64,000 bases of DNA, from positions 558,001-622,000 of the forward strand of contig NZ_CP024202.1 in the NCBI RefSeq assembly GCF_003932755.1, given 5' to 3'. Position numbers and translations under genes: made by a program. The notes below the pieces were generated by a model. It was not told the DNA's origin and ran no database searches. It worked only from the letters and a program-made list of their open reading frames with translations. This stretch comes from Methylomicrobium sp. wino1 (lineage in GTDB: Bacteria; Pseudomonadota; Gammaproteobacteria; Methylococcales; Methylomonadaceae). Below are positions 34,954 through 43,577 of the stretch, piece by piece (position 1 is the stretch's first letter; every line of letters begins with the position of its first letter).

Positions 34954-36222
34954 ATGAAAACGAGGTTTTTTATTTTTTTTGTGTTGCTGTGGTTGGGACT
35001 TAACAGTATTTCGCTATTGCTTCAAGTCTATAATGCTCAAGATACCGCCAAAAAAATCGCTTTCTCGCAAGGCAAGCTGTTTTTTCAACACATCGTCACG
35101 ATGCGGCATTGGAATGCCCGACACGGCGGCGTCTACGTAACGGTTACCGAAGATACTCCACCCAATCCTTACTTGGATATTTCCGGACGCGATATCGTTA
35201 CTCTCGACGGGCGTCGGCTAACTTTGATCAACCCGGCTTATATGACGCGTCAACTGGCTGAACTGGAACACGATCAATCCGGCATTCAATTCCATATTAC
35301 CAGCCTTCACCCGAAACGCCCTGAAAATAAGGCGGACGCCTGGGAAGCCGAAGCGCTATCGGCATTCGAGAAAGGCGAATCCGTTGTTATGGACATCGCG
35401 ACCTTGCATGACGAGCCGTTTTACCGCTACATGGAACCGCTGAAAATTACCGAGTCTTGTTTGCGCTGTCATCGGAATTATCAAATCGGCGACATCCGGG
35501 GCGGTATCAGCGTCAGCATTCCCAAGGCCAAGATCATCCCTTATGTCGAAAACCAGTTAAGGCATATTTATCTGCTGCATGCCGTAATCGCTTCACTTGG
35601 CGTGATATTGTTGATCATTTTTCACTACACCGAGCGACGCACCAGAAAGCTGCTTATTCGAGCAAAATCCAAATTACACCTGGCTTACATCGATTCGTTG
35701 ACCGGTTTGCCGAACCGACGTTATTATGACCAGTATGTGCAAAAAGAATGGCAACGTGCATTGCGTCATCAATATCCCTTATCGATAATCATGCTCGATA
35801 TCGATTATTTCAAGAATTATAACGATGCCGAGGGCCATCCTGCCGGCGACCAATGCCTGATCGAATTAGCCAAAGTCCTTAAACTGTTTTCCAAGCGCTC
35901 GGACGATTTCGTTTGCCGTTACGGCGGTGAAGAGTTTTGTGTGGTTACGGTTTGTAATGCAGAGCAAAGCCTATCGTTGGCCGAGAAGCTGAGAGTCGCC
36001 GTCGAAAAAAGACAATTAAGACACCCGAATTCGCCCGTGTCTCATTACGTGACATTAAGCCTGGGAGTTGCCACCGTCATTCCGAAAGACACTCTAAGTT
36101 CGGCCCGTTTACTCGATTTTGCCGACAAGGCGTTATATCTAGCAAAACAAAACGGCAGGAATCGAGTCGAGCAATTCGATCAGAAACAGATCGACGATGC
36201 ACAAAAGGCAACGATTGCATAA
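34954..36222 (+). CDS. Diguanylate cyclase with heme-c sensor domain (DUF3365 type)
   Basis: 422 residues: membrane helix (5-25), a periplasmic DUF3365/Tll0287-like domain, membrane helix (about 205-225), GGDEF domain (about 240-405). The sensor has a c-type heme motif CLRCH (169-173). The GGDEF signature reads GGEEF (324-328), with an I-site RSDD five residues upstream, so it should make c-di-GMP and be product-inhibited. DUF3365 domains with CxxCH sense redox or gases. It may counteract the HD-GYP sensor at 22527. Confidence 0.85.
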   Translation: MKTRFFIFFVLLWLGLNSISLLLQVYNAQDTAKKIAFSQGKLFFQHIVTMRHWNARHGGVYVTVTEDTPPNPYLDISGRDIVTLDGRRLTLINPAYMTRQLAELEHDQSGIQFHITSLHPKRPENKADAWEAEALSAFEKGESVVMDIATLHDEPFYRYMEPLKITESCLRCHRNYQIGDIRGGISVSIPKAKIIPYVENQLRHIYLLHAVIASLGVILLIIFHYTERRTRKLLIRAKSKLHLAYIDSLTGLPNRRYYDQYVQKEWQRALRHQYPLSIIMLDIDYFKNYNDAEGHPAGDQCLIELAKVLKLFSKRSDDFVCRYGGEEFCVVTVCNAEQSLSLAEKLRVAVEKRQLRHPNSPVSHYVTLSLGVATVIPKDTLSSARLLDFADKALYLAKQNGRNRVEQFDQKQIDDAQKATIA

Positions 36223-36331
36223 ATCTAGGCTCTTTTGCAGGAAAAATAATTAGCCTTCCATGGCGCTTAAACTGGTATCTCGACAGGTACGAAGCTTTGG
36301 CTAGAGTAACGGACTGATTAGGCGAAATTTT

Positions 36332-36751
36332 TTAATAGTAATACTGCTTCGGCGCTCTACCCTTTTTCTCGATGACTTTCGATTCCGTATATTTCCCTCC
36401 CTCCTTGGTAAGAAACTCGATTTGACACTGAAACCGCCAATCGTCGCCGAAGTCGTAATGAAAAACAAAGGTCATGCCTTCGTGTATCGGCATTTCTCCC
36501 AGTGTCATATCATCGGCCCAATACTCGCCGTCCTCGACAAAAGGATGCACCACCATCTCTTTTTTCCCCAGTTCGTTTTTATAGACAAACTCGTATAAAT
36601 GATCGTCATCGAAATTGAACGCGTCCAGAATGCTCGACGCCAAATCGTCGAGAAACGCATCATGAGGGACCGCCAGTTTACTCACCGCATCACGCACTTT
36701 GACGGCGATCACCGAATAGCCTTCCGTCAAAGCCTCTCGTTCTTTTATCAA
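36332..36751 (-). CDS. Plasmid pRiA4b ORF-3-family protein
   Basis: 139 residues. A central AFNFDDDHLYEFVYK and a later WADDMTLGEM, FVFHYDFGDDWRFQCQIEF are typical of the pRiA4b ORF-3 family (IS1096 TnpR-like). It starts at a TTG eleven bases after the preceding gene. Function unknown; many members occur in mobile and accessory DNA. Confidence 0.7.
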   Translation of the reverse strand: MIKEREALTEGYSVIAVKVRDAVSKLAVPHDAFLDDLASSILDAFNFDDDHLYEFVYKNELGKKEMVVHPFVEDGEYWADDMTLGEMPIHEGMTFVFHYDFGDDWRFQCQIEFLTKEGGKYTESKVIEKKGRAPKQYYY

Positions 36752-36761
36752 TAATCGGTTT

Positions 36762-37542
36762 TTACCAATCCGGAACGAGCGGTTTCAACTCCTTAGCGCA
36801 AAAATCGTACAACTCATCCGATAAATAATTTCCAGTTTCATTGATAAAGCGCGTGACGGCATCGCCAAGATAAGTGAGCATTGCTTTGCCAAACGCGGAG
36901 AACCCAACTTGCATGTCTGCCGGATCGATATTCTTATGCGATTTTTTCGACCCGGCCTTAATAAAGCCGAACAAAGCCAGCAATGCAATATTATGGGGTC
37001 CATAATAATGAGATTCAATCACAAGCGAGACGCGACCTCCTTGGCTCGCAGTCCGATAGATATGGAGGGCATTCAAAAAACTCGATTCAAAAATCCCTGA
37101 ACGTTCGCCGAGTATTTCTTCCTCGCCGAGTGAAATCCAAAAAAACAACAATGAAAAATAGCGTTCTTCGGCATTGAGCTTCTGCCAGGAAGCCAATACT
37201 TCCGGATCGAGCTTTAATAGGATTTTGTTCTTGTCCTTGACCAAGATCGCCAAACCGGACACGCGCAACACTAAATTAAGCCCGTGAAGATCGGGAAACG
37301 CCTTTTGTTGAGGCCGCTTTAATTCAGTTTCGAAAGGCCGCGTCATCCGCTCGTTCAGTTCAAACAAGTATTTCATGCCGATATGCAGGGTCGTCTTGGT
37401 CACTTCGATGCCATCGCTCCCAATGAAATCCAACAGCGCCTGAAAATCCTTCAGCAGAGTGCCGGGCTGAGTATCGCTGAACGCCTGATTTTTTTATGAT
37501 CTCGGCATGTTGGGGCGATAAACGTTTGTTTTTGTTATTCAT
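36762..37542 (-). pseudogene. Unrecognised gene with frameshift in an A7 run
   Basis: The start MNNKNKRLSPQHAEIIKK lies in one frame, and the body (from DTQPGTLLKDFQALLDFIG to LKPLVPDW, about 240 residues) continues in another. The break is at a run of seven A on the coding strand (37489-37495); six would restore the frame as EIIKNQAFSDTQPG. The body is mixed alpha-helical and contains GLNLVLRVSG, SLLFFWISLGEEE and YLSDELYDF. I know no family. It could be a true frameshift, a sequencing error, or slippage-based switching. The pRiA4b-type gene follows by 11 bp. Confidence 0.6.
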
Positions 37543-37754
37543 GTCAATTCTCTGGTAAACATTGCTATCAAATTACTCCCTTTATACTCAAAAAATAGTT
37601 AACTGTATGAAGAGTATGAGCTGTGGCTAGCGAGGATGTCGGCAGCAGGGAACGCTGTCGTCAAGCCTCCATGGACGGGTTCACGGCGGTCCTCGATAGA
37701 CACATCCCATACCTTTTTATTCTTAGATGTTTTTCAATCAAAAGGGTGTAGCGA

Positions 37755-37835
37755 GTAGCCTGGATGAAACGTAGTGGATTTCGGAATAATCCGAGCCGCG
37801 TTCTCCCCGGATTCCGCAAGCTCCATCCGGGCTAC
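37755..37835. repeat. Family B hairpin repeat, diverged
   Basis: GTAGCCTGGATG at the left mirrors CATCCGGGCTAC at the right; 81 bp. It lies between the frameshifted gene and the RES toxin gene. Confidence 0.6.
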
Positions 37836-37864
37836 TCGCTGTCCGAATGAGCGCTTTTGAAGAA

Positions 37865-38338
37865 TCAGGTTGGGAAAAGACGCTTGTCGGGTTCGAAATC
37901 GAGGCGGCGCGCTCGTTTGACGACGCCTGCGAAAGCCGGGTGCTTGGGATTGACGATAAAATTCCATTCACGGGGCACGATAACGCTCGGCACTACCAAG
38001 GCCAAGCCGGTGCCTTCGAACAACCAGGCGTCGCCGATTGCGGCGGTTTCCGGCGGCGCCGGCTCTTCGCGCCAACAGGCCGGTAATTTTTCGGCGTCGA
38101 AATAGGCGACGTCCTGTTTCGGCAATTGCAGTTCGAACAGCGCGTAATGTGACAAGAATTGCTGTTTGTCGAGATGGACCAGTATTTCCAATATCGCGAG
38201 CGATTCGGAGCCGGCCAAATAGACACAGGCCTTGCCTCGGCTATTCCAGCGACCGCCGTAACGTTTGGCGCCTTCGCCGTCGAAAGCGCTATCCGCCCAT
38301 TTTTGTTTGACGATTCGATAGGCTTTAACGCCGCTCAA
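37865..38338 (-). CDS. RES-domain toxin (NAD+ phosphorylase type)
   Basis: 157 residues. The RES signature is clear: YRIVKQKW at the start, GAKRYGGRWNSRGKACVYLAGSES with the conserved Arg-Tyr and Ser/Glu residues, then LAILEILVHL and WNFIVNPKHP near the end. RES toxins of this type degrade NAD+. The start overlaps the end of the antitoxin gene by four bases. Confidence 0.9.
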   Translation of the reverse strand: MSGVKAYRIVKQKWADSAFDGEGAKRYGGRWNSRGKACVYLAGSESLAILEILVHLDKQQFLSHYALFELQLPKQDVAYFDAEKLPACWREEPAPPETAAIGDAWLFEGTGLALVVPSVIVPREWNFIVNPKHPAFAGVVKRARRLDFEPDKRLFPT

Positions 38339-38784
38339 ACGAACACTCCATGTTCGAGTCTGCCGATCAAATCTAAAACCGCCTCGGTTTCGGCGGTCGT
38401 CGCCAGCATATCGACCGGCCGCCGCCCGCCCAAACCGAGCGCAGGTTTATTTAGCCACTCGCGCGCCGCATCCAGATCGCTTTCGAATAAGTCGACGGTC
38501 GCCTTGAGCAATTCGGCCAGACGATAAAGACGGTCGCTTTCTTGTTGGTTGAAACGCCCGGCCTTCGCGCGCCGTTGCAGCGTCGCGGGTGCAATCAGCG
38601 CGTATTTGGCGAGTTCTTTTTTTTCGAGACCGGTAAGCTCGGCGAGTTTGCCGTACACGCTAAACGCCAAGCCTTTATGCAGGGCGTCATGAAGCTTAGC
38701 GCCCCGCGCAGGCATGCCAATCCTGCGCCAAAAATCGAATTCGTCTTGAATTTCCGGATTGTATGCCTTCAAAATAGCCGACAT
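38335..38784 (-). CDS. Xre/MbcA/ParS-type antitoxin for the RES toxin
   Basis: 149 residues. The N-terminal part (LHDALHKGLAFSVYGKLAELTGLEKKELAKYALIAPATLQRRAKAG) fits the Xre-like domain, and the C-terminal WLNKPALGLGGRRPVDML is the DUF2384 toxin-binding signature. This is the classic partner order for RES/Xre type II modules. Confidence 0.9.
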   Translation of the reverse strand: MSAILKAYNPEIQDEFDFWRRIGMPARGAKLHDALHKGLAFSVYGKLAELTGLEKKELAKYALIAPATLQRRAKAGRFNQQESDRLYRLAELLKATVDLFESDLDAAREWLNKPALGLGGRRPVDMLATTAETEAVLDLIGRLEHGVFV

Positions 38785-38874
38785 CGCGACTCCTCACTAT
38801 CAATTGATTATCTCGAAATATATCAACCTGTCTTCCAACCGTCAAACAAGTCCTATCGAAATCGCTCGCATTCG

Positions 38875-39816
38875 TTAATGAATCGGCTCTAATATCACAC
38901 GGCAGCCGATGTCCGCTAACAAACCGCTATCGAACCGTCCCGGCTCCGGCGAATACAAATTGACCGTACCGCAAGCCACGCCCAGTCTCAACGCGGCCTT
39001 AGCATCCAGACCTTGACCCGCCGCGACCGCTAAACCGGCCACCAGCGCATCGCCGCAGCCGACACGACTGACGATCCATTCCGGCGTTTCGTTCAGATAG
39101 GCCGATACCGCCATATTCTCACTGACGGCTATGCAGCCGTGCTCGCCTCGCGAAACATAAACCCGTTGAATGCCTTGACCGACCAGTTCCCTGGCTGCCT
39201 CGGCGATACTGTTTTCGTCCGGCAAGGACTTGCCGAGCAAGGCTTCGAGTTCTTGTTGATTCGGCTTGATCGCATCGGGCTTGGCTTCGATACCGAGACT
39301 CAAGCCGGGGCCGCTGGCATCCAAAAAGGTCGTCATTCCACGCTCGCGGCAGACCTTGATGAGGCTTCGATAGAAATCGTCCGGCGAGCCGGGCGGCAGG
39401 CTGCCGGAAATGATCACGATAGCACCGGGTTCGGTATGCATCTTGATACTTTCGATCAGTTCACGGCAATCATGATCGGTCACCGAAAATCCTGCGGTTC
39501 GTATATGAGTTTCCCGGCCGCTCGCCGAATCATGCAGCGTAATATTGGTGCGCGTCTTGCCGGAGACCACGGTCAAATCGGTTTTAAACCGCTCGGTTTG
39601 CAAGGCATGAAACGCATCGATCGAGCGCGCTCCCGCAAAGCCCAAACATAAAACCGCATGACCCAGCGACTCGACGGCCTTCGCAACATTAATGCCTTTG
39701 CCGCTGGCGAATTCCTCGGCGCGTTCGGCCGACAGCGTTTCGCCCGGCACAAAACTTTCGACCTCGAGCAATAAATCGATCGCCGTATTGACGGTCACGG
39801 TAATGATTTTCGCCAT
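38875..39816 (-). CDS. PfkB-family 1-phosphofructokinase/hexose-phosphate kinase
   Basis: 313 residues. MAKIITVTVNTAIDL, EEFASGKGINVAKAVESLG (substrate GxG), SGSLPPGSPDDFY and the final RVGCGDALVAGLAVA (with catalytic Asp) are typical of the FruK/LacC subfamily. It phosphorylates a sugar phosphate with ATP. It starts 10 bp after the ketosynthase gene on the same strand, so it may be transcribed with the polyene operon, although a role there is not obvious. Confidence 0.85.
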   Translation of the reverse strand: MAKIITVTVNTAIDLLLEVESFVPGETLSAERAEEFASGKGINVAKAVESLGHAVLCLGFAGARSIDAFHALQTERFKTDLTVVSGKTRTNITLHDSASGRETHIRTAGFSVTDHDCRELIESIKMHTEPGAIVIISGSLPPGSPDDFYRSLIKVCRERGMTTFLDASGPGLSLGIEAKPDAIKPNQQELEALLGKSLPDENSIAEAARELVGQGIQRVYVSRGEHGCIAVSENMAVSAYLNETPEWIVSRVGCGDALVAGLAVAAGQGLDAKAALRLGVACGTVNLYSPEPGRFDSGLLADIGCRVILEPIH

Positions 39817-39826
39817 ATCCGGCTAC

Positions 39827-41053
39827 TCAAACCCGCTTGAAAATCAATGAAGTATTGATGCCGCCGAAGGCGAAGTTATTACTCATCAAATAGTCGCATT
39901 CGAGCCTACGCACAGACCCTTGAATATAATCGAGTTCCGCACATCTGGGATCGACAGCATCCAGATTCGCGGTCGGATGAAACCAGCCTTCGTTCATCAT
40001 CCGGACCGCTACCCAGGCTTCGATCGAGCCGCAAGCGCCGAGCGTATGGCCGGTATAACTTTTCATCGAGCTGATCGGAATCTTATTGCCCAACACGGCC
40101 GCCGTTGCATGACTTTCGGCGATATCGCCCAGCTCGGTCGCGGTGCCGTGCGCGCTGACATAGCCGATTGCCGAAGTATCCAGGCCCGAATCTTGGAGCG
40201 CCAATTGCATCGCGACCTGCATGCTGGCGCTGTCCGGTTGCGTGACATGCAAACCGTCGCAGTTGGTGCCGAAACCGACGATCTCGGCATGAATCGTCGC
40301 ACCCCGGCTCAAGGCATGCTCGCGTTCTTCCAGAATGAAGGTGCCGCCGCCTTCGCCGATCACTAGCCCGTCGCGGTCACGGTCGAACGGGCGCGGTGAT
40401 TTGTCCGGTTCGTCGTTGCGCAGACTGGTCGCGAACAAGGTATCGAATACCGCCGCTTGCGAGGCGGACAATTCGTCACTTCCGCCGGCGATCATCACGG
40501 TTTGCTGTCCGTGTTTGATCGCTTCGTAGGCATAACCGATGCCCTGGCTGCTCGATGTACAGGCGCTCGAGGTCGGAATGATGCGGCCGTTGATGCCGAA
40601 GTGCAGGCTGATATTGACCGGACAGGTATGCCCCATCATGCGGATATAGGATGTCGCGTTCAAGCCGCCCTTGTCGAAATTCAGCAGCATCTTGGTGAAA
40701 TCGATCAAGCCGTCGAAGCTACCGGACGAACTGCCGTAAGAAACGCCGGTGCGGCCGCTTTTCAAAACCGGGTCATCCAATAATCCTGCATCTTGCAAGG
40801 CCAATTCGGTGGCATAGGTCGCCAGCATCGCGACTCGGCCCATGCCCCGTACTTGCTTGCGCGAATAATGCGCGGGCCGCGCGAAATCGACCGGCCCGCC
40901 GAGCCGGGTGTTCAAGCCGTTGTATTTATCCCAATCGTCCATCCGACGAATGCCGGTATTTTGCGCTTTCAAATTACCGGCAACCGTCGTCCAATCGTTG
41001 CCGATCGGCGTGATCGCGGCCATGCCGGTTACCACGACGCGTTTCATCAGCAC
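39827..41053 (-). CDS. Aryl-polyene-type beta-ketoacyl-ACP synthase II
   Basis: 408 residues. KAS fold with all catalytic residues: Cys165 in SSACTSSS, and His in SAHGTATELGD and YTGHTLGACGS. It elongates an acyl chain on a carrier protein. The order FAD-enzyme, KS, dehydratase, ketoreductase, KS is that of aryl polyene core operons (ApeO-P-Q-R). Its start overlaps the end of the ketoreductase gene by seven bases. The role in polyene elongation is inference from gene order. Confidence 0.8.
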   Translation of the reverse strand: MLMKRVVVTGMAAITPIGNDWTTVAGNLKAQNTGIRRMDDWDKYNGLNTRLGGPVDFARPAHYSRKQVRGMGRVAMLATYATELALQDAGLLDDPVLKSGRTGVSYGSSSGSFDGLIDFTKMLLNFDKGGLNATSYIRMMGHTCPVNISLHFGINGRIIPTSSACTSSSQGIGYAYEAIKHGQQTVMIAGGSDELSASQAAVFDTLFATSLRNDEPDKSPRPFDRDRDGLVIGEGGGTFILEEREHALSRGATIHAEIVGFGTNCDGLHVTQPDSASMQVAMQLALQDSGLDTSAIGYVSAHGTATELGDIAESHATAAVLGNKIPISSMKSYTGHTLGACGSIEAWVAVRMMNEGWFHPTANLDAVDPRCAELDYIQGSVRRLECDYLMSNNFAFGGINTSLIFKRV

Positions 41054-41772
41054 AGCCCTCCGTTGACCGAAATCACCTGCCGGGTGATATACGCGGCTTC
41101 CTCGGACAATAAAAACCCGACGGTGGCCGCGACTTCATCGGCCGAGCCGACCCGGCGCATCGGAATCATTTTTTTGATTTCCTCGAGCGGCAACTCGTCG
41201 AGCATTTCGGTATCGATCAAGCCCGGCGCGACGCAATTAACCGTGATATTGCGTTTGGCAAGTTCCAATGCCAACGCCTTGGTCGCTCCGATGATTCCGG
41301 CCTTCGCGGCGCTGTAATTGACCTGACCGCGATTGCCGATCAGCCCCGAAACGGACGATAATGTCACGATGCGGCCTGGCTTGCGCCGCCGGATCATCGG
41401 CATGATCAGCGGGTTCAAGACATTATAAAAACCGTCCAGATTGGTATGTATGACGCTGTCCCATTCCTCGCCGGTCAAGGCCGGAAAAGCGTTGTCAGCG
41501 TTCACGCCGGCATTGCAGACCACGCCGTAATAAGCGCCGTGTTCGTCGATATCTTGCTCGATCGCCGCACTGCATTGCTTGCGGTCCGCCAGATCGAATT
41601 GCAAAATACGCGCCGTGCGGCCGATTCCCTCGATTTCCCGAGCGACTTGCTCGGCCTCGCTTCGGCGGCTGCGGCAATGCACGACCACATCGTAACCCTT
41701 GCGCGCCAGATACAAAGCGATTGCCTTGCCGATGCCCCGGCTGGAGCCCGTCACTAAAACTGTTTCATTCAT
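41047..41772 (-). CDS. 3-ketoacyl-ACP reductase (FabG-like) of the polyene operon
   Basis: 241 residues. Classical SDR features: GSSRGIG (8-14), CNAGVNADN, the catalytic Ser in SSVSGLIG and YSAAK, and a C-terminal ITRQVISVNGG. It would reduce 3-ketoacyl intermediates with NADPH. It overlaps the downstream KS gene and is 183 bp from the dehydratase gene, with a family E-like repeat in the gap. Confidence 0.85.
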   Translation of the reverse strand: MNETVLVTGSSRGIGKAIALYLARKGYDVVVHCRSRRSEAEQVAREIEGIGRTARILQFDLADRKQCSAAIEQDIDEHGAYYGVVCNAGVNADNAFPALTGEEWDSVIHTNLDGFYNVLNPLIMPMIRRRKPGRIVTLSSVSGLIGNRGQVNYSAAKAGIIGATKALALELAKRNITVNCVAPGLIDTEMLDELPLEEIKKMIPMRRVGSADEVAATVGFLLSEEAAYITRQVISVNGGLC

Positions 41773-41954
41773 GCTGTTTCTTTAGTAAGTGTCCAAAATT
41801 TATTTCCCGATTTGGCTAGTATCAGGTAACGCTGGAAGAAGTGTGCGCGGCATGGACGCCGCGCCCAAGCCTATAGGGATATATTCACGGCGTCTTCTGG
41901 AAGCGTTACCTGATACTGGTCGATAAAACCGGGTAATTATTTTGAAACAATTAC

Positions 41955-42395
41955 TTAGTTTGTGATGACCCGATTGATTGCCGTATCGGGTTGATAAACA
42001 CTCAGTTTAGCCGAAATTTCCACGCCGTCGCCGTCCACGCGGCAATCGAAAACGCCCAAGCCTTGATCCTGTATGAGGCGCTTGACCGTCACGGTCAGCA
42101 CTGCCCCGGCGGTAAGCCGGCTCACATTGCAATGATACCGCCGTGTGCCCAATAAAAACCCGGGATTGAGCGGTTTTCCGACCAAGCGGCACATCAAACC
42201 GCCATGCGCCGCCACCGTTTGCGCCATGTATTCGATACCCACCCAAGCCGGAATGCCTGTGTCGTCGCCGAACAGACCGTCGCCGCGCACGGTTACTTGC
42301 GCGCTCATCGACTCGTCGTCGTAGGTCAGCACATGATCCAACAGCATCATTTTGCCGCCATGCGGCAATAGTTGCTCTATTGAATACACGATCAT
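41955..42395 (-). CDS. Hot-dog-fold 3-hydroxyacyl-ACP dehydratase (ApeP type)
   Basis: 146 residues. The sequence LLPHGGKMMLLDHV carries the catalytic His, and the central helix WVGIEYMAQTVAAHGG is the FabA/FabZ-like hot-dog signature with the acidic residue. It should dehydrate 3-hydroxyacyl chains and leave double bonds, giving the conjugated chain. It overlaps the preceding KS gene by four bases. Confidence 0.8.
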   Translation of the reverse strand: MIVYSIEQLLPHGGKMMLLDHVLTYDDESMSAQVTVRGDGLFGDDTGIPAWVGIEYMAQTVAAHGGLMCRLVGKPLNPGFLLGTRRYHCNVSRLTAGAVLTVTVKRLIQDQGLGVFDCRVDGDGVEISAKLSVYQPDTAINRVITN

Positions 42396-43573
42396 ACGCG
42401 CGACACGACGATCGAGATGTTATTACCGCCGAAAGCGAAGGAATTGCTCTGACAATGTTCGATGCGCCTGCCCAGTCGTTGACCGGTCTTGACCAGATTC
42501 AATGCCGGCAAGGCCTCATCGAATTCGTCGTCATTGCTATTCGGCGGCAACGAGCCCCCTTCATCATCGCTATTCAGCAGCAGCCAACACAGACCCAGCT
42601 CGAGTGCGCCGGCCGCGCCTAAGGCGTGTCCAGTCATGCCTTTGGTCGAGCTAGCCGCGACCGAACGGCCGAACACTTCGGCAACCGCCGCGCTTTCCAT
42701 TGCATCGTTCAACGGCGTGGCCGTGCCATGTAGATTAATATAATCTATTTGCACGGCGGTCATCTCAGCCTCTTTCAATGCCGTTTGCATCGCAGTCACC
42801 ACGGCCGTGCCGCCGGGGTCGGGCGCGGAAAAATGATACGCGTCGCTGCTGGCGCCGATTCCTGTGAGTCTGACGGGGCCTTCGTCCCGGCTCAAGACGA
42901 ACAAGGCCGCGGCTTCCGATAAATTGATGCCGTCACGGCGCCGTCCGAAAGGCTTACACAAACCTGACGATACCGACTCCAATGCCGCAAAACCGTTCAC
43001 GGTAAAACGGCACAGACTATCCGCGCCCCCGACGATGACCGCATCGCAAATATCCAGCTCGATCAATCTTCGGGCCGAAACGAAAGCCCTGCCGCTCGAG
43101 GAACAGGCCGTTGATACCGAATAAGCCGGGCCTTTCAAATCGAGCCGATGAGCCAAAAAATCGGCTCCGCCGGCCAACTGTTGTTGCTTGTAATGAAATC
43201 CGGACGGTTTTTCGAGACCGCCGGCCACCGCGGCAATCGCCAGTTCGGTATTTCTGACGCCGGAAGTGCTGGTGCCGATAACCACGCCGATTCGATCCGC
43301 GCGGTATTTCCGTTTGATGCGCTCGACGCCCGCCTGAATTTGACTCAAGGCCGCGAGTAACAAGCGATTGTTTTTGCAATCGTAAACGCTGTATCGTTTT
43401 TCGATTTCGGGCAGTTCGGCACGAATCTCACCGACATAAAGCGGTTTACCCGGCGAATATTCATCGGTCTTGATCAAACCGGAACGGTCTCCCGCCAGCA
43501 GTCTCGACAACATTTCGGAACCATTGCTACCGGCCGCCGATAGAATGCCGAGATCATTGAGAAACAAGGTCAT
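42392..43573 (-). CDS. Second ketosynthase of the polyene operon
   Basis: 393 residues, KAS I/II fold. Cys157 in STACSSSG and His in LHGTATPLND and TGHALGAAG are all present, so unlike chain-length factors it keeps the full active site. Only four bases separate it from the flavoenzyme gene upstream. In known aryl polyene clusters two ketosynthases flank the dehydratase and reductase genes, as here. Confidence 0.8.
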   Translation of the reverse strand: MTLFLNDLGILSAAGSNGSEMLSRLLAGDRSGLIKTDEYSPGKPLYVGEIRAELPEIEKRYSVYDCKNNRLLLAALSQIQAGVERIKRKYRADRIGVVIGTSTSGVRNTELAIAAVAGGLEKPSGFHYKQQQLAGGADFLAHRLDLKGPAYSVSTACSSSGRAFVSARRLIELDICDAVIVGGADSLCRFTVNGFAALESVSSGLCKPFGRRRDGINLSEAAALFVLSRDEGPVRLTGIGASSDAYHFSAPDPGGTAVVTAMQTALKEAEMTAVQIDYINLHGTATPLNDAMESAAVAEVFGRSVAASSTKGMTGHALGAAGALELGLCWLLLNSDDEGGSLPPNSNDDEFDEALPALNLVKTGQRLGRRIEHCQSNSFAFGGNNISIVVSRV

Positions 43574-43577
43574 TTTC

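Noticed and set aside
39827-41053. Housekeeping FabF
   Set aside because: The neighbours (second KS, dehydratase, halogenase-fold enzyme) and the operon order fit secondary metabolism better; no acpP, fabD or other fab genes flank it.
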